From: Sphingomonas gei
GTDB taxonomy: Bacteria > Pseudomonadota > Alphaproteobacteria > Sphingomonadales > Sphingomonadaceae
Direction: 5' to 3'
Assembly: GCF_004792685.1 (NCBI RefSeq)
Contig: NZ_SRXT01000008.1
Span: 62,001-126,000 of the forward strand
Length of the DNA: 64,000 nt
The notes under the pieces are model-generated. The model was not told where the DNA came from. It worked only from the letters and a program-made list of their open reading frames with translations, and searched no databases. A program made the translations under genes and the position numbers. Below are positions 26,837-36,707 of this stretch, one piece after another; within the stretch, counting starts at the first letter, position 1, and the number at the start of each line of letters is the position of its first letter.

Positions 26837-28234
26837 TCACCCCCGCCAGGGCAGGCTGAAAAGGAACCGTGCGCCCATTCCCGGCGCGCTGTCGACGGTC
26901 AGGTCGCCGCCCATCGCCCGGGCGAGTCGCCGTGCGATATAGAGCCCAAGGCCCGAACCGCCCGGCTCGGTATCGTCGACTCGACCGAACTTCTCGAAGA
27001 TCCGCGCATGGTCCTCGGGTGCGATTCCCTTCCCCTGATCGGCCACGATGACGCAGCCCCGGTCACCGTCACGCTCGAGCCGGATCCACACCATCGCGCC
27101 CGGCGGCGAATAGCGCACTGCATTGCCGATCAGATTGACCAGCACCTGCAGCGCCCGGCGAAATTCACCCGTTACCGGCAACACCTCGTCAAGCGGCGGC
27201 TTGTCGATCCGCACCTCGGTTTGCGCAGCGCGCACGCCGAGCAGCCCCGACGCCCGCCGGGCCACGTCGGCAAGGTCGAGCGGCTCTGGCGCTATCGCGA
27301 AATCGTCACGCTCGATCGCCTGAAGGTCGACCAGATCCTCGACGAGCCCGAGCAGATGGCGGCCGGCATTGGCGATGTCGCTGGCATATTCGGCGTAATC
27401 GGCCTTGAGCGGACCATCCAGCTGCGCGCTGATGCTGTCGGCATTTGCGATGATCTTGCCGAGCGGCCCGCGCAGCGCACGATCCAGCCGCTGGCTGAAC
27501 GAATCGGGGAAGCCGCCGAACGCCGCGGCCGGCGCGGGCAGCGGTGCATCGGGCCCGAGCTCGGGCGGCAGCGGTGCGTCGAGCATGTGCGTCGCGCCGA
27601 CAAAGCCCGCGAAGCGTCCGCCCGGATCGCTGCGCGGCGTGGCGGCCAGCCTTGCCATACGCCCGCTGCCGCGGATCTCGGCCTTCTGTCCGTCGAACTG
27701 CGCATGCGCCGCCACTGCGTCGAGAATCGGCAGATTGCCGCTTTCGTCCTGCTCGAGCCGGAACAGCCGGGTCAGCGGCTGGCCGAGCATCGTGCTCGAA
27801 TCGAAACCATAACGGTCTCCCGCCTCGATCGAGAGGAAGGTGATTCGCAGCGACGCGTCGGTTTCCCACAGCCAGTCGGCGGCCGAGCGGAAGAAATCGC
27901 CTTCGCGCTCGAAATCGCTCGCCGTCGCCCGCCACGCCGGGCGCTGGCGCCAGCCGCTCACTTCGAGTCGAACGCCGCCGTCCTCCGGCTCGGCGCGGAC
28001 CCACAGATCGAGATCGTCCTCGCCATCGGCGGCGACGACGTTGCGCGAGATCGCGATACCCAGCCGCTGGGCGAGCCGCGCCAGCGTGGCGATCTGCGGC
28101 ACCGCCAGCGGCGCCCCCGGCTCGCCGCCGGCGCGCTGATTGAGCTCGGCCAGCCGGGGCTCGGCGTCGATCAGCCGCCCCTCGCGGTCGAGACGTCCGC
28201 AGGCGACGGGAAGCGCGCGATCGAGTGCGTTCAT
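26837..28234 (-). CDS. PAS-containing histidine-kinase-like protein lacking the phospho-acceptor His
   Basis: The protein has 465 residues. An N-terminal region (1-110) is followed by a PAS domain at about 112-215 (FFRSAADWLWETDASLRITF). A dimerisation segment covers 240-310 and an ATPase domain 345-463. The ATPase domain is intact: N box NLIGNAVRYSPPG, G1 DQGKGI, F box IFEKFGR and G2 GGSGLGLYIARR. In the dimerisation helix the usual SHELRTPL reads DRALRGPL, so the histidine is Arg252. No membrane segment is seen, so it is cytosolic. Its start overlaps the stop of the DUF2336 gene (ATGA). It may be a regulator or scaffold rather than a normal kinase. Confidence 0.85.
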   Translation of the reverse strand: MNALDRALPVACGRLDREGRLIDAEPRLAELNQRAGGEPGAPLAVPQIATLARLAQRLGIAISRNVVAADGEDDLDLWVRAEPEDGGVRLEVSGWRQRPAWRATASDFEREGDFFRSAADWLWETDASLRITFLSIEAGDRYGFDSSTMLGQPLTRLFRLEQDESGNLPILDAVAAHAQFDGQKAEIRGSGRMARLAATPRSDPGGRFAGFVGATHMLDAPLPPELGPDAPLPAPAAAFGGFPDSFSQRLDRALRGPLGKIIANADSISAQLDGPLKADYAEYASDIANAGRHLLGLVEDLVDLQAIERDDFAIAPEPLDLADVARRASGLLGVRAAQTEVRIDKPPLDEVLPVTGEFRRALQVLVNLIGNAVRYSPPGAMVWIRLERDGDRGCVIVADQGKGIAPEDHARIFEKFGRVDDTEPGGSGLGLYIARRLARAMGGDLTVDSAPGMGARFLFSLPWRG

Positions 28235-29349
28235 GCCGCGGCCCTCGTGCGCGCGAGCGCCAGCATCGCGGCGCGATAATCGGGATCGAGCCGCAGCGGC
28301 GCGATTGCCTCGCGCGCATCGTCGACCGGGATGGCGATGATCGAATCGAGTCGGTCGGCGAAGCGCTCGACATTGCGGCGCGGATCGGCCTCACACAGCG
28401 CGAAGCCGATCTGGGCCACGGTCTCGCGGCCAAGGTCGAGCGCGCGCAGCGCCAACCACAGCCGCTCGGCGGTCGAATCGAGGACGATCTCGCGCGCCAG
28501 CGGATAGCCGACGCCCAGCGCATGCGCGAGCAGGGCGATGAACAATACGATGCGGCGGTCGCCGAGCGCCTCGACGAGCAATTGCGGCAATGAGTCGGCC
28601 GGGGCGTCGATCGCCGCGGCGAAGCGCATCGCCGCCGCCTCGAGCCGACCGCCTTCGTCATATGCGGCGAGGCTGCGCTGCGCTGCGTCCGAAAGCGCGC
28701 GGTCGAGCGCCGGCAATGCGCCGTCGGCGACATCGCCGATGCGTTCGCGCAGTGCCGCCGTCACCCACCAGACCAGCCGGTGATGCAGCTCGGCAGGCAA
28801 GTCGGTATAGGTGAGCTGTGCCACATCGGGACCGCCGCGGCGCCGACTTTCGGCTACCAGAACCGCCATTGCGCCGCCGGCGAGCGCGCGATCGGGATCT
28901 TGGACGAATCGATTGACCAGGCTCGGGCGCCGGGGATCGTCGGGAGCACTCATCGGCAGCGCCGCCGCAATCGCGTCCTGGCGCACGCGCGCGATCAGCT
29001 CGGCCATCAGCCCGGCGTCGCGGAGCAGCCCCGAATGGAACAGCCTCTCGAACACCCCCGCCTCGGTCCGCAGTACCGATGCCGCGAGCCGGCTTTCGCC
29101 GCGCGAACTCAGCGATTGGGCGCCATGTTCGCGGATGTCGGCCTCGATCGTGTCGATCAGCGCACGGAGCAGCAACGCCAGCGCAATGCGCGTCCGCTCG
29201 TCCAGCCGCCCCTCGTCGGGAAGGAAGAAATCGTCGATCGCCACGGCCAGTGCGAGCGGGACGCGCGTCTCCGCAGCCGTCGCGGACGCGAGCAGCGGGG
29301 TGGCGCCGGCCTTGGCGCCGGGGTTCGTGTCGACGGGGTTATCCGACAT
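28231..29349 (-). CDS. DUF2336 domain-containing protein
   Basis: This 372-residue, all-helical, acidic protein has many Ala/Leu/Arg repeats resembling HEAT-like helices. It fits DUF2336 of alphaproteobacteria: an N-terminal helical bundle (about 30-160) and a C-terminal part with DRRIVLFIALLAHALGVGYP. No catalytic motif is visible. It is the first gene of a two-gene unit whose second member is the PAS kinase-like protein, overlapping by four bases. This coupling suggests a joint signalling role. Function unknown. Confidence 0.75.
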   Translation of the reverse strand: MSDNPVDTNPGAKAGATPLLASATAAETRVPLALAVAIDDFFLPDEGRLDERTRIALALLLRALIDTIEADIREHGAQSLSSRGESRLAASVLRTEAGVFERLFHSGLLRDAGLMAELIARVRQDAIAAALPMSAPDDPRRPSLVNRFVQDPDRALAGGAMAVLVAESRRRGGPDVAQLTYTDLPAELHHRLVWWVTAALRERIGDVADGALPALDRALSDAAQRSLAAYDEGGRLEAAAMRFAAAIDAPADSLPQLLVEALGDRRIVLFIALLAHALGVGYPLAREIVLDSTAERLWLALRALDLGRETVAQIGFALCEADPRRNVERFADRLDSIIAIPVDDAREAIAPLRLDPDYRAAMLALARTRAAA

Positions 29350-29384
29350 CGGCCCCTGATAAGCGGATTGTGATTAAAGCGAAG

Positions 29385-30560
29385 CTAAGCTTTTTCGCGC
29401 GTGCCCTCAATCGCTGCAGCGAGCGTGGCAAACGCGTACAATGCGGCCGCGGCGAGCCCGAGCTGGACAAGCCCCGCCAGCGCAAAGGGCGTCAGCAGAA
29501 GCAAATGCGCCGAGGGACTCGCCCACCAGCGGCGGTGGCGCGAAGGCGTGCGCTCGACCAGCAATTGCGCGGCGAGCGCCACAAGCGCGAGCACCAGCGG
29601 CGTAGAAGTGTCGAGCCGGACGCGCTCCATCCAGCCGCAGCCTAGCGCGACGCCGCCGAACAGTGCCAGCAGCGCCGATTCGACGCGGCGCGCGCGTCGT
29701 TCCTCTCCGCGAAGCGCGGCCATCGCGCCACCAGTCGCCAGCACCGCCGCCGAAAGCAGCGCGGCAATCAGCCCGACTCCTTCCCAATCGTAGCCGATCG
29801 CCGCCAGCGAGAGCAGCGCGAGCACCCCGCCGGCCGCCTGCAGCCCCCAGGCGGGGAAGTTGCGCGCGACCAATTCGGGCAGTGCCATCCGTGCGATGCG
29901 CGTGAACAGCCAGCGATCGGCCCAGTCGATGCGGCGCTCGGTCAGCGCGGCGAGCACCCCGGTATTGCGCGCGGCAAGGCCCTCGGCGCTGTGCTCGACG
30001 GCATGGCCGCTGCGCAGCCAGCCCGCGGTGAGTGGAATATGCTCGGCGCCCGATTGCGCCGCGACGCGGAGCAGCGCAGACTGGAAATCGTAATCTTCGG
30101 GCATCTGCGCGATCTGCCCGAGCTGGCCGACCGAGATGCGAGCAACCCCCGCCCAGCAATCGCGCATGTCGAGCCGCTCGATCGCGGCAGGCGAGCCGGC
30201 ATCGTCGGTGACGAGCAAAGCCTCGGGGCCTTCGTGCCCCATCCGGTCCATCACCGGATCGGTGGTGACCAGGCCGTCGGCCATGACCAGCACGCGTGCA
30301 CCTTCGCCGATCTTCTCGGCGGCTTCCTCGGCCGAGCGCACGATCTCGACGCTGACGTCGCGCCGGCCCGCGCGGTTGACCGCGGCGAGCAGCGCCGGCG
30401 TCATCCGCCCGACCGCGACCAGCACCTGCTCCGCACCCGCGCCAATGAGCAGCCGGACCTGATATTCGAGCAAAGTCATGCCGCCGAACGGCAGCGTTGC
30501 GACGAGCGTCCCCGGACGGTCGTTCGCCTCCTCGATCGCAAAAATCAGCCCCGCCAGCAT
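29385..30560 (-). CDS. Nucleotidyltransferase-like protein with membrane domain
   Basis: The protein has 391 residues. The first 140 resemble a sugar-nucleotide/MobA-like transferase fold: LPFGGMTLLEYQVRLLIGAG, a core with VLVMADGLVTTDPVMD, then LLVTDD. The typical GxGTR loop is not seen. A soluble region follows to about 220, then six or so hydrophobic segments to the end, similar to CDP-alcohol phosphatidyltransferase-like membrane halves but without the DGxxAR motif. I chose the ATG at 30560. A link to phospholipid or polar head-group synthesis is a guess from the domain layout. The ORF lies just downstream of the muramidase gene on the same strand. Confidence 0.6.
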   Translation of the reverse strand: MLAGLIFAIEEANDRPGTLVATLPFGGMTLLEYQVRLLIGAGAEQVLVAVGRMTPALLAAVNRAGRRDVSVEIVRSAEEAAEKIGEGARVLVMADGLVTTDPVMDRMGHEGPEALLVTDDAGSPAAIERLDMRDCWAGVARISVGQLGQIAQMPEDYDFQSALLRVAAQSGAEHIPLTAGWLRSGHAVEHSAEGLAARNTGVLAALTERRIDWADRWLFTRIARMALPELVARNFPAWGLQAAGGVLALLSLAAIGYDWEGVGLIAALLSAAVLATGGAMAALRGEERRARRVESALLALFGGVALGCGWMERVRLDTSTPLVLALVALAAQLLVERTPSRHRRWWASPSAHLLLLTPFALAGLVQLGLAAAALYAFATLAAAIEGTREKA

Positions 30561-30596
30561 GTAGGGGTGGTTAGGGCCTCGAGCCGTCCTGCGCAA

Positions 30597-31793
30597 TCAG
30601 TACAGCAGGAAAGGCTGCCGCACCTCGGCCCAGGCCCCCTCGTCAGGACGTGTTATCGCGTCGAGATCGCCTGCCCCGGCACCCGAATCCTCGACCCATT
30701 CGCGCAGGCCCGGGCCGCCGTTGATCACGTCGATCGCCAATTTGTCGAAGACATATTCGTAAGGGAAGTCGCGCCACAGCGAGTAATCGGGCGCGAGCCG
30801 CAGGATCGCCTTGAAGCCCAATGCCTGCAGCCGCCATGGCTGGAATGCCGCATGATCATAAGCAGGCCCCTCGGCGTGAAGGAACACGCCCGAGCAGAGC
30901 TGCCCGACATGCTTGTGAAAGGTCGGCTGGAACCAGAAGTCGCGCAGCGTGCAGCCGGTCAGCCAATCGGGCGCAAGACGCCGCATCTCGACAATCACTG
31001 CCTTGGCGTCCAGGTCCGGCGCCCCGAACAGCTCGAGCGGCCGAGTCGTCCCGCGCCCCTCGGACAGGGTCGTGCCCTCGAGCATCACCGTGCCGGCATA
31101 GGCCCGGGCCATGTTCACATTGGCGGCATTCGGGCTAGGGTTGATCCACGGCCGCTCGGCGGGCCAGCCGAAGCCGGGCCCCGTCTCGGGCGCCCAGCCC
31201 TCCATCGCGATAACGCGGTATGCGACATCGAGTTTGAAATGGTCGATGAACCAAGCGCCCATTTCGCCCAGCGTCATGCCGTGCCGCATCGGCATCGGCC
31301 CCGCCCCGACGAAGCTCTCCCAGCCGGACAGCAAGGTCAGTCCTTCGATCGGCCGCCCCGCCGGGTTGGGCCGGTCGAGCACCCACACTTCCTTGCCATG
31401 CATCGCTGCGGCTTCGAGTATGTAGAGCAAGGTGGTCACGAAGGTGTAGATTCGGCAGCCGACATCCTGCAGGTCGACAAGAATCACGTCAAACGTCCCC
31501 ATCGACTGCCCCGTCGGCCGGCGTACTTCGCCGTACAGGCTGAATACCGGCATGCCGTAGGTCGGGTCGGTATAGTCGGGCGACTCCATCATGTTGTCCT
31601 GCAGGTCGCCGCGCACCCCGTGCTGCGGCCCGAACACCGCCGAGACATTGAGCCCGGTCGCGACCAGCGCGTCGAGCGAATGCGTGAGGTCCGCGGTGAC
31701 CGAGGCGGGGTGCGCAAGCAGGGCCACCCGCTTTCCTTCGAGAGGCTTGCGCAGTTCAGGGTCGGCGAGCAGCCGATCGATACCGAATTTCAT
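30597..31793 (-). CDS. NamZ-type exo-beta-N-acetylmuramidase (DUF1343)
   Basis: This 398-residue protein belongs to the DUF1343 family, whose characterised member NamZ removes terminal N-acetylmuramic acid from peptidoglycan fragments. Family motifs are VALLAHPASVT, FGPQHGVRGDLQDNM, LVDLQDVGCRIYTF, DRPNPAGR and LSEGRGTTRPLELFGAP. No signal peptide is present, so it probably acts in the cytoplasm on recycled wall sugars. The ATG at 31793 (MKFGIDRLL) is chosen over an upstream in-frame start. A wall-recycling enzyme and an AmpR-like regulator in the same window fit each other, but they are 5 kb apart. Confidence 0.88.
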   Translation of the reverse strand: MKFGIDRLLADPELRKPLEGKRVALLAHPASVTADLTHSLDALVATGLNVSAVFGPQHGVRGDLQDNMMESPDYTDPTYGMPVFSLYGEVRRPTGQSMGTFDVILVDLQDVGCRIYTFVTTLLYILEAAAMHGKEVWVLDRPNPAGRPIEGLTLLSGWESFVGAGPMPMRHGMTLGEMGAWFIDHFKLDVAYRVIAMEGWAPETGPGFGWPAERPWINPSPNAANVNMARAYAGTVMLEGTTLSEGRGTTRPLELFGAPDLDAKAVIVEMRRLAPDWLTGCTLRDFWFQPTFHKHVGQLCSGVFLHAEGPAYDHAAFQPWRLQALGFKAILRLAPDYSLWRDFPYEYVFDKLAIDVINGGPGLREWVEDSGAGAGDLDAITRPDEGAWAEVRQPFLLY

Positions 31794-31891
31794 GGGAAAG
31801 CGAGGTGCCGCGAGTTGCAGTGCGACGCAAGCCGGATCATCGCGCCGTCTCATCGGTTGAGCCCGCTCCACCTTTGCCGGGAGCCAAGTCC

Positions 31892-32344
31892 ATGATCCGT
31901 TCGATCCTCATCGGAATAGTCGCGGGATCGCGATCGATGATGCCGCTCGCCATGGTCGCCAATGCGGCGCGCGCCGGCCAGCTGCCGGCGGACAATGGCG
32001 CCCCCCGCTTCCTCGCCCATCCTCTGGTGTCGCTCGGCACCACCGCGCTCGCGACCTATGAACTGGTCGGCGACAAGCAAAAGGCCGCGCCTGACCGGAT
32101 CATCCCGCCCGCGGTGGTGATCCGCAGCCTCAACGCTGCGTTCGCCGGGATGGCGCTCGCCCCGCGAAACCAGCGCTTCGCCGCCGCGGTGGTTACCGGC
32201 GCCACCGCGGTGATCGCCTCTTATGTCAGCTTCGCCCTGCGGATGCGGGCGATGCGCGACCATGGCCAGACCTCGACGGGGTTCGCGGAGGATGCAATCG
32301 TCGCGTCGGCCGCTCTCGCCGCGGTGCACGCGCCGCTATCCTGA
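31892..32344 (+). CDS. DUF4126-like membrane protein
   Basis: This 150-residue protein starts MIRSILIGIVAGSRSMMPLA, the kind of start seen in DUF4126 proteins. Two or three hydrophobic segments lie at about 3-22, 42-58 and 105-125, with an Ala-rich tail. GGGAGCC lies ten bases before the ATG at 31892, and this start is preferred over an upstream in-frame ATG. It is divergent from the NamZ-type gene. No function is known. Confidence 0.65.
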   Translation: MIRSILIGIVAGSRSMMPLAMVANAARAGQLPADNGAPRFLAHPLVSLGTTALATYELVGDKQKAAPDRIIPPAVVIRSLNAAFAGMALAPRNQRFAAAVVTGATAVIASYVSFALRMRAMRDHGQTSTGFAEDAIVASAALAAVHAPLS

Positions 32345-32348
32345 CGGC

Positions 32349-32888
32349 TCAAGCGCGCGCGTCCGCCGGCACTTCCCAAGCGAACCCGGCCTCATGATGG
32401 AAATCGGGTTTGCCTGCCGGATGCGCGAGCGACCAGAAGGAGCGCTTGCCGCCCGCCTCCTCGATCACCGCCGTCACACCGACGCACCAGTCGCCGTCGG
32501 GAAGCCCTGACAGGTCTACCGCCGCGCGCATCTCGCCGCCCCAATATTCGATCGCCGGCACGCTCAGCGGCAGTTCGGCCATGCCCGCGCGATAGCCGGT
32601 GAAACGGTAGGCCGCCCATTCGCCCGACGGGGCGAAGTTGAATTCGTAATAGCCTTCGCCGTCCTCCGGCCGGACGAACAGTTCGAAGCAGGTATGTTTC
32701 CACAATTCGTCGGCGCGCCGCGCCTGCCCGGTCGCCGGGATCACCAGATCCTCCCCGCCATCGACGCGATATTCGACCAGCCACCGGCCGTCGCCGCCGC
32801 ATGCCAGCATCACATCGATGCCGCGCACCGATACGGGCACGAAATCGGGATGCGGCACCAGCGTCCCATTGCCCAATCCTCTCCCCAA
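32349..32888 (-). CDS. DOMON-like domain protein
   Basis: This 179-residue soluble beta-rich protein matches the DOMON-like fold seen in many sphingomonads: a carbohydrate- or heme-binding type sandwich with [35 protein letters not shown] and [17 protein letters not shown]. No signal peptide and no catalytic residues are visible. It converges with the DUF4126-like gene and is divergent from tyrS. Ligand unknown. Confidence 0.75.
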   Translation of the reverse strand: MGRGLGNGTLVPHPDFVPVSVRGIDVMLACGGDGRWLVEYRVDGGEDLVIPATGQARRADELWKHTCFELFVRPEDGEGYYEFNFAPSGEWAAYRFTGYRAGMAELPLSVPAIEYWGGEMRAAVDLSGLPDGDWCVGVTAVIEEAGGKRSFWSLAHPAGKPDFHHEAGFAWEVPADARA

Positions 32889-32920
32889 TTCACTTCCTCC
32901 ATGCTAGGCGGCGCGGCATC

Positions 32921-34147
32921 ATGACCGAATACCAGTCCGATCTGCTCCGCCTGCTCTCTTCGCGCGGCTATATCCACCAGGTTACCGACCCCCAGGGGCT
33001 GGATGCCCTTGCCGCGCGCCAGGTCGTTCCCGGCTATATCGGCTTCGATCCGACCGCGCCGTCGCTCCATGTCGGCAGCCTCGTCCAGATCATGCTGCTC
33101 CGCCGGCTCCAGCAGGCAGGCCACAAGCCGATCGTGCTGATGGGCGGCGGCACCGGCAAGGTCGGCGATCCCAGCTTCAAGGACGAAGCCCGCAAGCTGC
33201 TGACCGAAGAGACGATTTCGGGCAACATAGCCTCTATCAAGACCGTGTTCGAGAACTTCCTCACCTTCGGCGACGGCCCCGCCGACGCGGTGATGCTCGA
33301 CAATGCCGAATGGCTCGACGCGCTCGAATACCTGCCGTTCCTGCGCGATTACGGCCAGCATTTCTCGGTTAACCGGATGCTCAGTTTCGACTCGGTCAAG
33401 CTGCGGCTCGATCGCGAACAGTCGCTGTCATTCCTCGAATTCAACTACATGATCCTCCAGGCCTACGACTTCCTCGAGCTGTCGCGGCGCCAGGCCTGCC
33501 GGCTGCAGCTGGGCGGCTCGGACCAATGGGGCAACATCGTCAACGGCATCGAGCTGTCCCGCCGCGTCGACGGCACCGAAGTGTACGGCGTCACCACCCC
33601 GCTGATCACCACGGCGGACGGCGGCAAGATGGGCAAGACCATGTCGGGCGCGGTGTGGCTCAACCCCGAGCAGCTATCGCATTACAATTACTGGCAGTTC
33701 TGGCGGAACACCGACGATCGCGACGTCGGCCGCTTCCTCCGCCTGTTCACCGACCTCCCGCTCGACGAGATCGCTCGGCTCGAAGCGCTCGAAGGCGCCG
33801 AGATCAACGAAGCCAAGAAGATCCTCGCCAACGAAGCGACTGCGATGTGCCGCGGCCCCGCCGCTGCCGCCGAAGCCGCCGAAACCGCGCGCCGGACCTT
33901 CGAGGAAGGCGCCGCCGGCGAGGCGCTGCCGAGCTTCGCCGTGCCCGGCGGCAGCATCCTCATCGTCGATGCGCTGGTCGGGCTCGGGCTGTGCGCCTCC
34001 AAGGGCGAAGCACGTCGCAAGATCGCCGAGGGCGCGATCAAGCTCGACGACCAGCCGGTAAGCGATCCGATGGCGAGCGTGGCTGTCACGGGCCAGGTCA
34101 AGATCAGTTTCGGCAAGAAGAAGCACGGGCTGCTCGTCCTCTCCTGA
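32921..34147 (+). CDS. tyrS: Tyrosyl-tRNA synthetase
   Basis: The product charges tRNA-Tyr. At 408 residues it is a normal bacterial TyrRS. The HIGH-like motif is PSLHVGS near residue 45, the tyrosine-binding segment ends in [11 protein letters not shown], and the KMSKS-like motif is KMGKTMSG near residue 232. An S4 RNA-binding domain ends the protein ([20 protein letters not shown]). The ATG at 32921 is chosen because the frame upstream overlaps the DOMON-like gene on the other strand. Confidence 0.96.
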   Translation: MTEYQSDLLRLLSSRGYIHQVTDPQGLDALAARQVVPGYIGFDPTAPSLHVGSLVQIMLLRRLQQAGHKPIVLMGGGTGKVGDPSFKDEARKLLTEETISGNIASIKTVFENFLTFGDGPADAVMLDNAEWLDALEYLPFLRDYGQHFSVNRMLSFDSVKLRLDREQSLSFLEFNYMILQAYDFLELSRRQACRLQLGGSDQWGNIVNGIELSRRVDGTEVYGVTTPLITTADGGKMGKTMSGAVWLNPEQLSHYNYWQFWRNTDDRDVGRFLRLFTDLPLDEIARLEALEGAEINEAKKILANEATAMCRGPAAAAEAAETARRTFEEGAAGEALPSFAVPGGSILIVDALVGLGLCASKGEARRKIAEGAIKLDDQPVSDPMASVAVTGQVKISFGKKKHGLLVLS

Positions 34148-34246
34148 GCGTGCGCCCGTAAATCCCTGTTAAGCAGCTTTGTTTCAAGGGAATTCACACG
34201 GGGCGGATATCAAGTCACGCGTACCTCTAGAGTAAGCGAGGCGCGT

Positions 34247-34570
34247 GTGGGTTTGACCATCGGCAATCTGGCCATCGCCGACGACCGGCAGGAGATGCGC
34301 GACGACGTGCATTACCGCGCGCGCGCCTTCGGCCCCGATGCCCGCCAGCTCAGCTTCCTGGTCGTCAACATTTCGGCGCACGGGCTGATGGCGCGGTGCG
34401 AGACTCCGTTCGAGACCGGCGATCGCCTGCGCATCGTGTTGCCGGTGGCAGGCGCGGTGGTGGCGGAAGTCCGCTGGTGGCTCGGCGGCCGGCTCGGCTG
34501 CCAGTTCGATCCGGCGATTGACCTGGCGACCTATTACGAACTCATCGCGGGGCTGCTGAAGGGCAAATAA
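34247..34570 (+). CDS. Single-domain PilZ protein
   Basis: This 107-residue protein is almost entirely a PilZ domain, likely a cyclic-di-GMP receptor. The first motif is weak (RDDVHYRARAFG) and the second is VVNISAHGLMA, a variant of [DN]xSxxG. It ends with LGCQFDPAIDLATYYELIAGLL. Translation probably starts at GTG 34247. The gene converges with recG, six bases away. Confidence 0.75.
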   Translation: MGLTIGNLAIADDRQEMRDDVHYRARAFGPDARQLSFLVVNISAHGLMARCETPFETGDRLRIVLPVAGAVVAEVRWWLGGRLGCQFDPAIDLATYYELIAGLLKGK

Positions 34571-34576
34571 CTCCGT

Positions 34577-36637
34577 TCATCCCGCTCGCAGCAACGCCAC
34601 CGCCGCATCGCGCTCGAACAGATACAACGCCGTCCGCGCCGCCTCCCCGCGTGCGGTCTTCAACCCGCGATCCTGGTCCACCAGCAATCGCGCATCGGCA
34701 TTGGCCGCGACGATCAGCGCCTGCATCATCTCGGGGGTAGCCAGCCGGAAGGTCTGCTCGCCCGATTGCCGCGTTCCCAGCAATTCGCCGCCGCCGCGCA
34801 GCTCGAGGTCGCGCTCCGCGATCAGAAACCCGTCATTGGTATCGCGCATCAGTGCCAGTCGCGCCCGGGACGTCTCGCTCAGCCCCGCCCCGCGCAGCAA
34901 TACGCAATGCGACTTGCCCCCGCCCCGCCCGACCCGTCCGCGCAGCTGGTGAAGCTGGGCCAGCCCGAAGCGGTCGGCATGCTCGATCACGATCAGGGTC
35001 GCATTGGGCACGTCGACACCGACCTCGATCACCGTCGTCGCCACCAGCACGCCGATGCCGCCACCGGCGAAGCGGGCCATCACCGCGTCCTTCTCGGGCC
35101 CCTTCATCCGCCCGTGCACCAGTCCGACCTTGTCGCCGAACCGCAATTGCAGCTCCGCCGCGCGCTGCTCGGCGGCGGCGAGGTCGACCTTCTCGCTCTC
35201 CTCGACCAAAGGGCACACCCAATAAGCCTGCTTGCCCGATTCGAGGTGCCGCCCCAGCGCCGCGACGATCTCGCTCAGCCGATCTTCAGAGATCACGCTG
35301 GTATCGATCGGCTCGCGCCCCGGCGGCATCTCGTCGAGCCGGCTGACGTCCATTTCGCCATGCGTCGCGAGCTGGAGCGTGCGCGGGATCGGCGTCGCGG
35401 TCATCACCAGCAGATGCGGCGGCACTTGCGCCTTGGACTGGAGCATCAGCCGCTCGGCGACGCCGAAGCGATGCTGCTCGTCGACCACCACCAGCCCGAG
35501 ATCCTTGTAGCGCACGCCCTCCTGGAAGATGGCGTGGGTGCCGACCAATATGTCGATCGAACCGTCGGCAAGCCCCATCAAGGTCGCCTCGCGAACCTTG
35601 CCCTTGTCGCGCCCGGTGAGGATCGCCACTCTTACATCCAGCCCAGAGAGCATCCGCGTAAGTGTCTCGAAATGCTGGCGCGCCAGGATCTCGGTCGGCG
35701 CCAGCATCGCCCCCTGCGCACCCGCTTCCGCCGCCACCAGCAGCGCCATCGTCGCCACTAGGGTCTTGCCCGAGCCGACATCGCCCTGGAGCAGCCGCAG
35801 CATCGGCTGGCTCTGCGCCATATCGCCTTCGATCTCGCGGATCGTCCGCGATTGCGCGCCGGTCGGTGTATAAGGCAGCTTCAGTCCATCGCGCAGCCGC
35901 CCGTCGCCGGCAAGCGGCCGCCCGCGCTTCGAGCGCGCCTCGCCGCGCACCAGCAGCAGCGCCAATTGGTTGGCGAAGATCTCGTCATAAGCCAGCCGCT
36001 CGCGTGCCTTGGCGTCGGCCGGATCGGCGTGAATCGCCGTCAGCGCCTCGCGCCAGCCAGCCCAGCCATGCTTCGCCCTCAGGCTCGGCTCGATCCACTC
36101 GGGCAATTCCGGCGCGCGCTCGAGGGCCTGCGTCGCCAGCGCGCCGATCCGTTTCGACGTGATCCCTTCGGAACACGGATACACCGCCTCGCGGCCCACC
36201 GACTGCGCTTCCTCGAGCGGCAGGACAAGATCGGGATGGACGATCTGCAACTCCTGGCCATAGGTTTCGAGCTTTCCCGAAACGAAGCGCGGCTCGTTCA
36301 GCGGCAGCAATTTCTTCGCCCAGCCCGAATTGCCCCCGAAAAACACCAGGCTGACGTAATTGCCTTTCGCATCCACCGCCTGCACCCGTGCCGGTGCCCG
36401 CGCGCTCCCGCCGAAACGATAATTCACTGCGGTCAGCGTGATCGCGATGATCCGCCCTGCATCGGCGGCGTCGAGTTCCTCGCGCGGCATGCGATCGATG
36501 AATCCGGTCGGCAGATGGAAGGCGACATCCACCGCCCGCGCCAGCCCGAGCCGCTCCAGCGGCTTGGCGAGCCCTGGGCCGATGCCCTTCAACGCGGTCA
36601 CTTCCGCGAACAGTGGATTGAGAATGTCCGGCCGCAT
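34577..36637 (-). CDS. recG: ATP-dependent DNA helicase RecG
   Basis: The product reverses stalled replication forks and branch-migrates recombination intermediates. The protein is 686 residues. The N-terminal wedge and OB fold (about 1-160) include VSLVFFGGNSGW. Helicase motifs are GDVGSGKTLVATMAL (Walker A), DEQHRFG (DExH), TATPIPRT, EVGVDVPNATL and QLRGRVGRGG. It is divergent from sdhE across a 70-base gap. Confidence 0.97.
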   Translation of the reverse strand: MRPDILNPLFAEVTALKGIGPGLAKPLERLGLARAVDVAFHLPTGFIDRMPREELDAADAGRIIAITLTAVNYRFGGSARAPARVQAVDAKGNYVSLVFFGGNSGWAKKLLPLNEPRFVSGKLETYGQELQIVHPDLVLPLEEAQSVGREAVYPCSEGITSKRIGALATQALERAPELPEWIEPSLRAKHGWAGWREALTAIHADPADAKARERLAYDEIFANQLALLLVRGEARSKRGRPLAGDGRLRDGLKLPYTPTGAQSRTIREIEGDMAQSQPMLRLLQGDVGSGKTLVATMALLVAAEAGAQGAMLAPTEILARQHFETLTRMLSGLDVRVAILTGRDKGKVREATLMGLADGSIDILVGTHAIFQEGVRYKDLGLVVVDEQHRFGVAERLMLQSKAQVPPHLLVMTATPIPRTLQLATHGEMDVSRLDEMPPGREPIDTSVISEDRLSEIVAALGRHLESGKQAYWVCPLVEESEKVDLAAAEQRAAELQLRFGDKVGLVHGRMKGPEKDAVMARFAGGGIGVLVATTVIEVGVDVPNATLIVIEHADRFGLAQLHQLRGRVGRGGGKSHCVLLRGAGLSETSRARLALMRDTNDGFLIAERDLELRGGGELLGTRQSGEQTFRLATPEMMQALIVAANADARLLVDQDRGLKTARGEAARTALYLFERDAAVALLRAG

Positions 36638-36707
36638 GTCTATCTGGCCCTACACCGAAGCTGGCGGTCGCTCAAAGCGCCGCCGGCCGATTTGCGTTGG
36701 AGATTCT

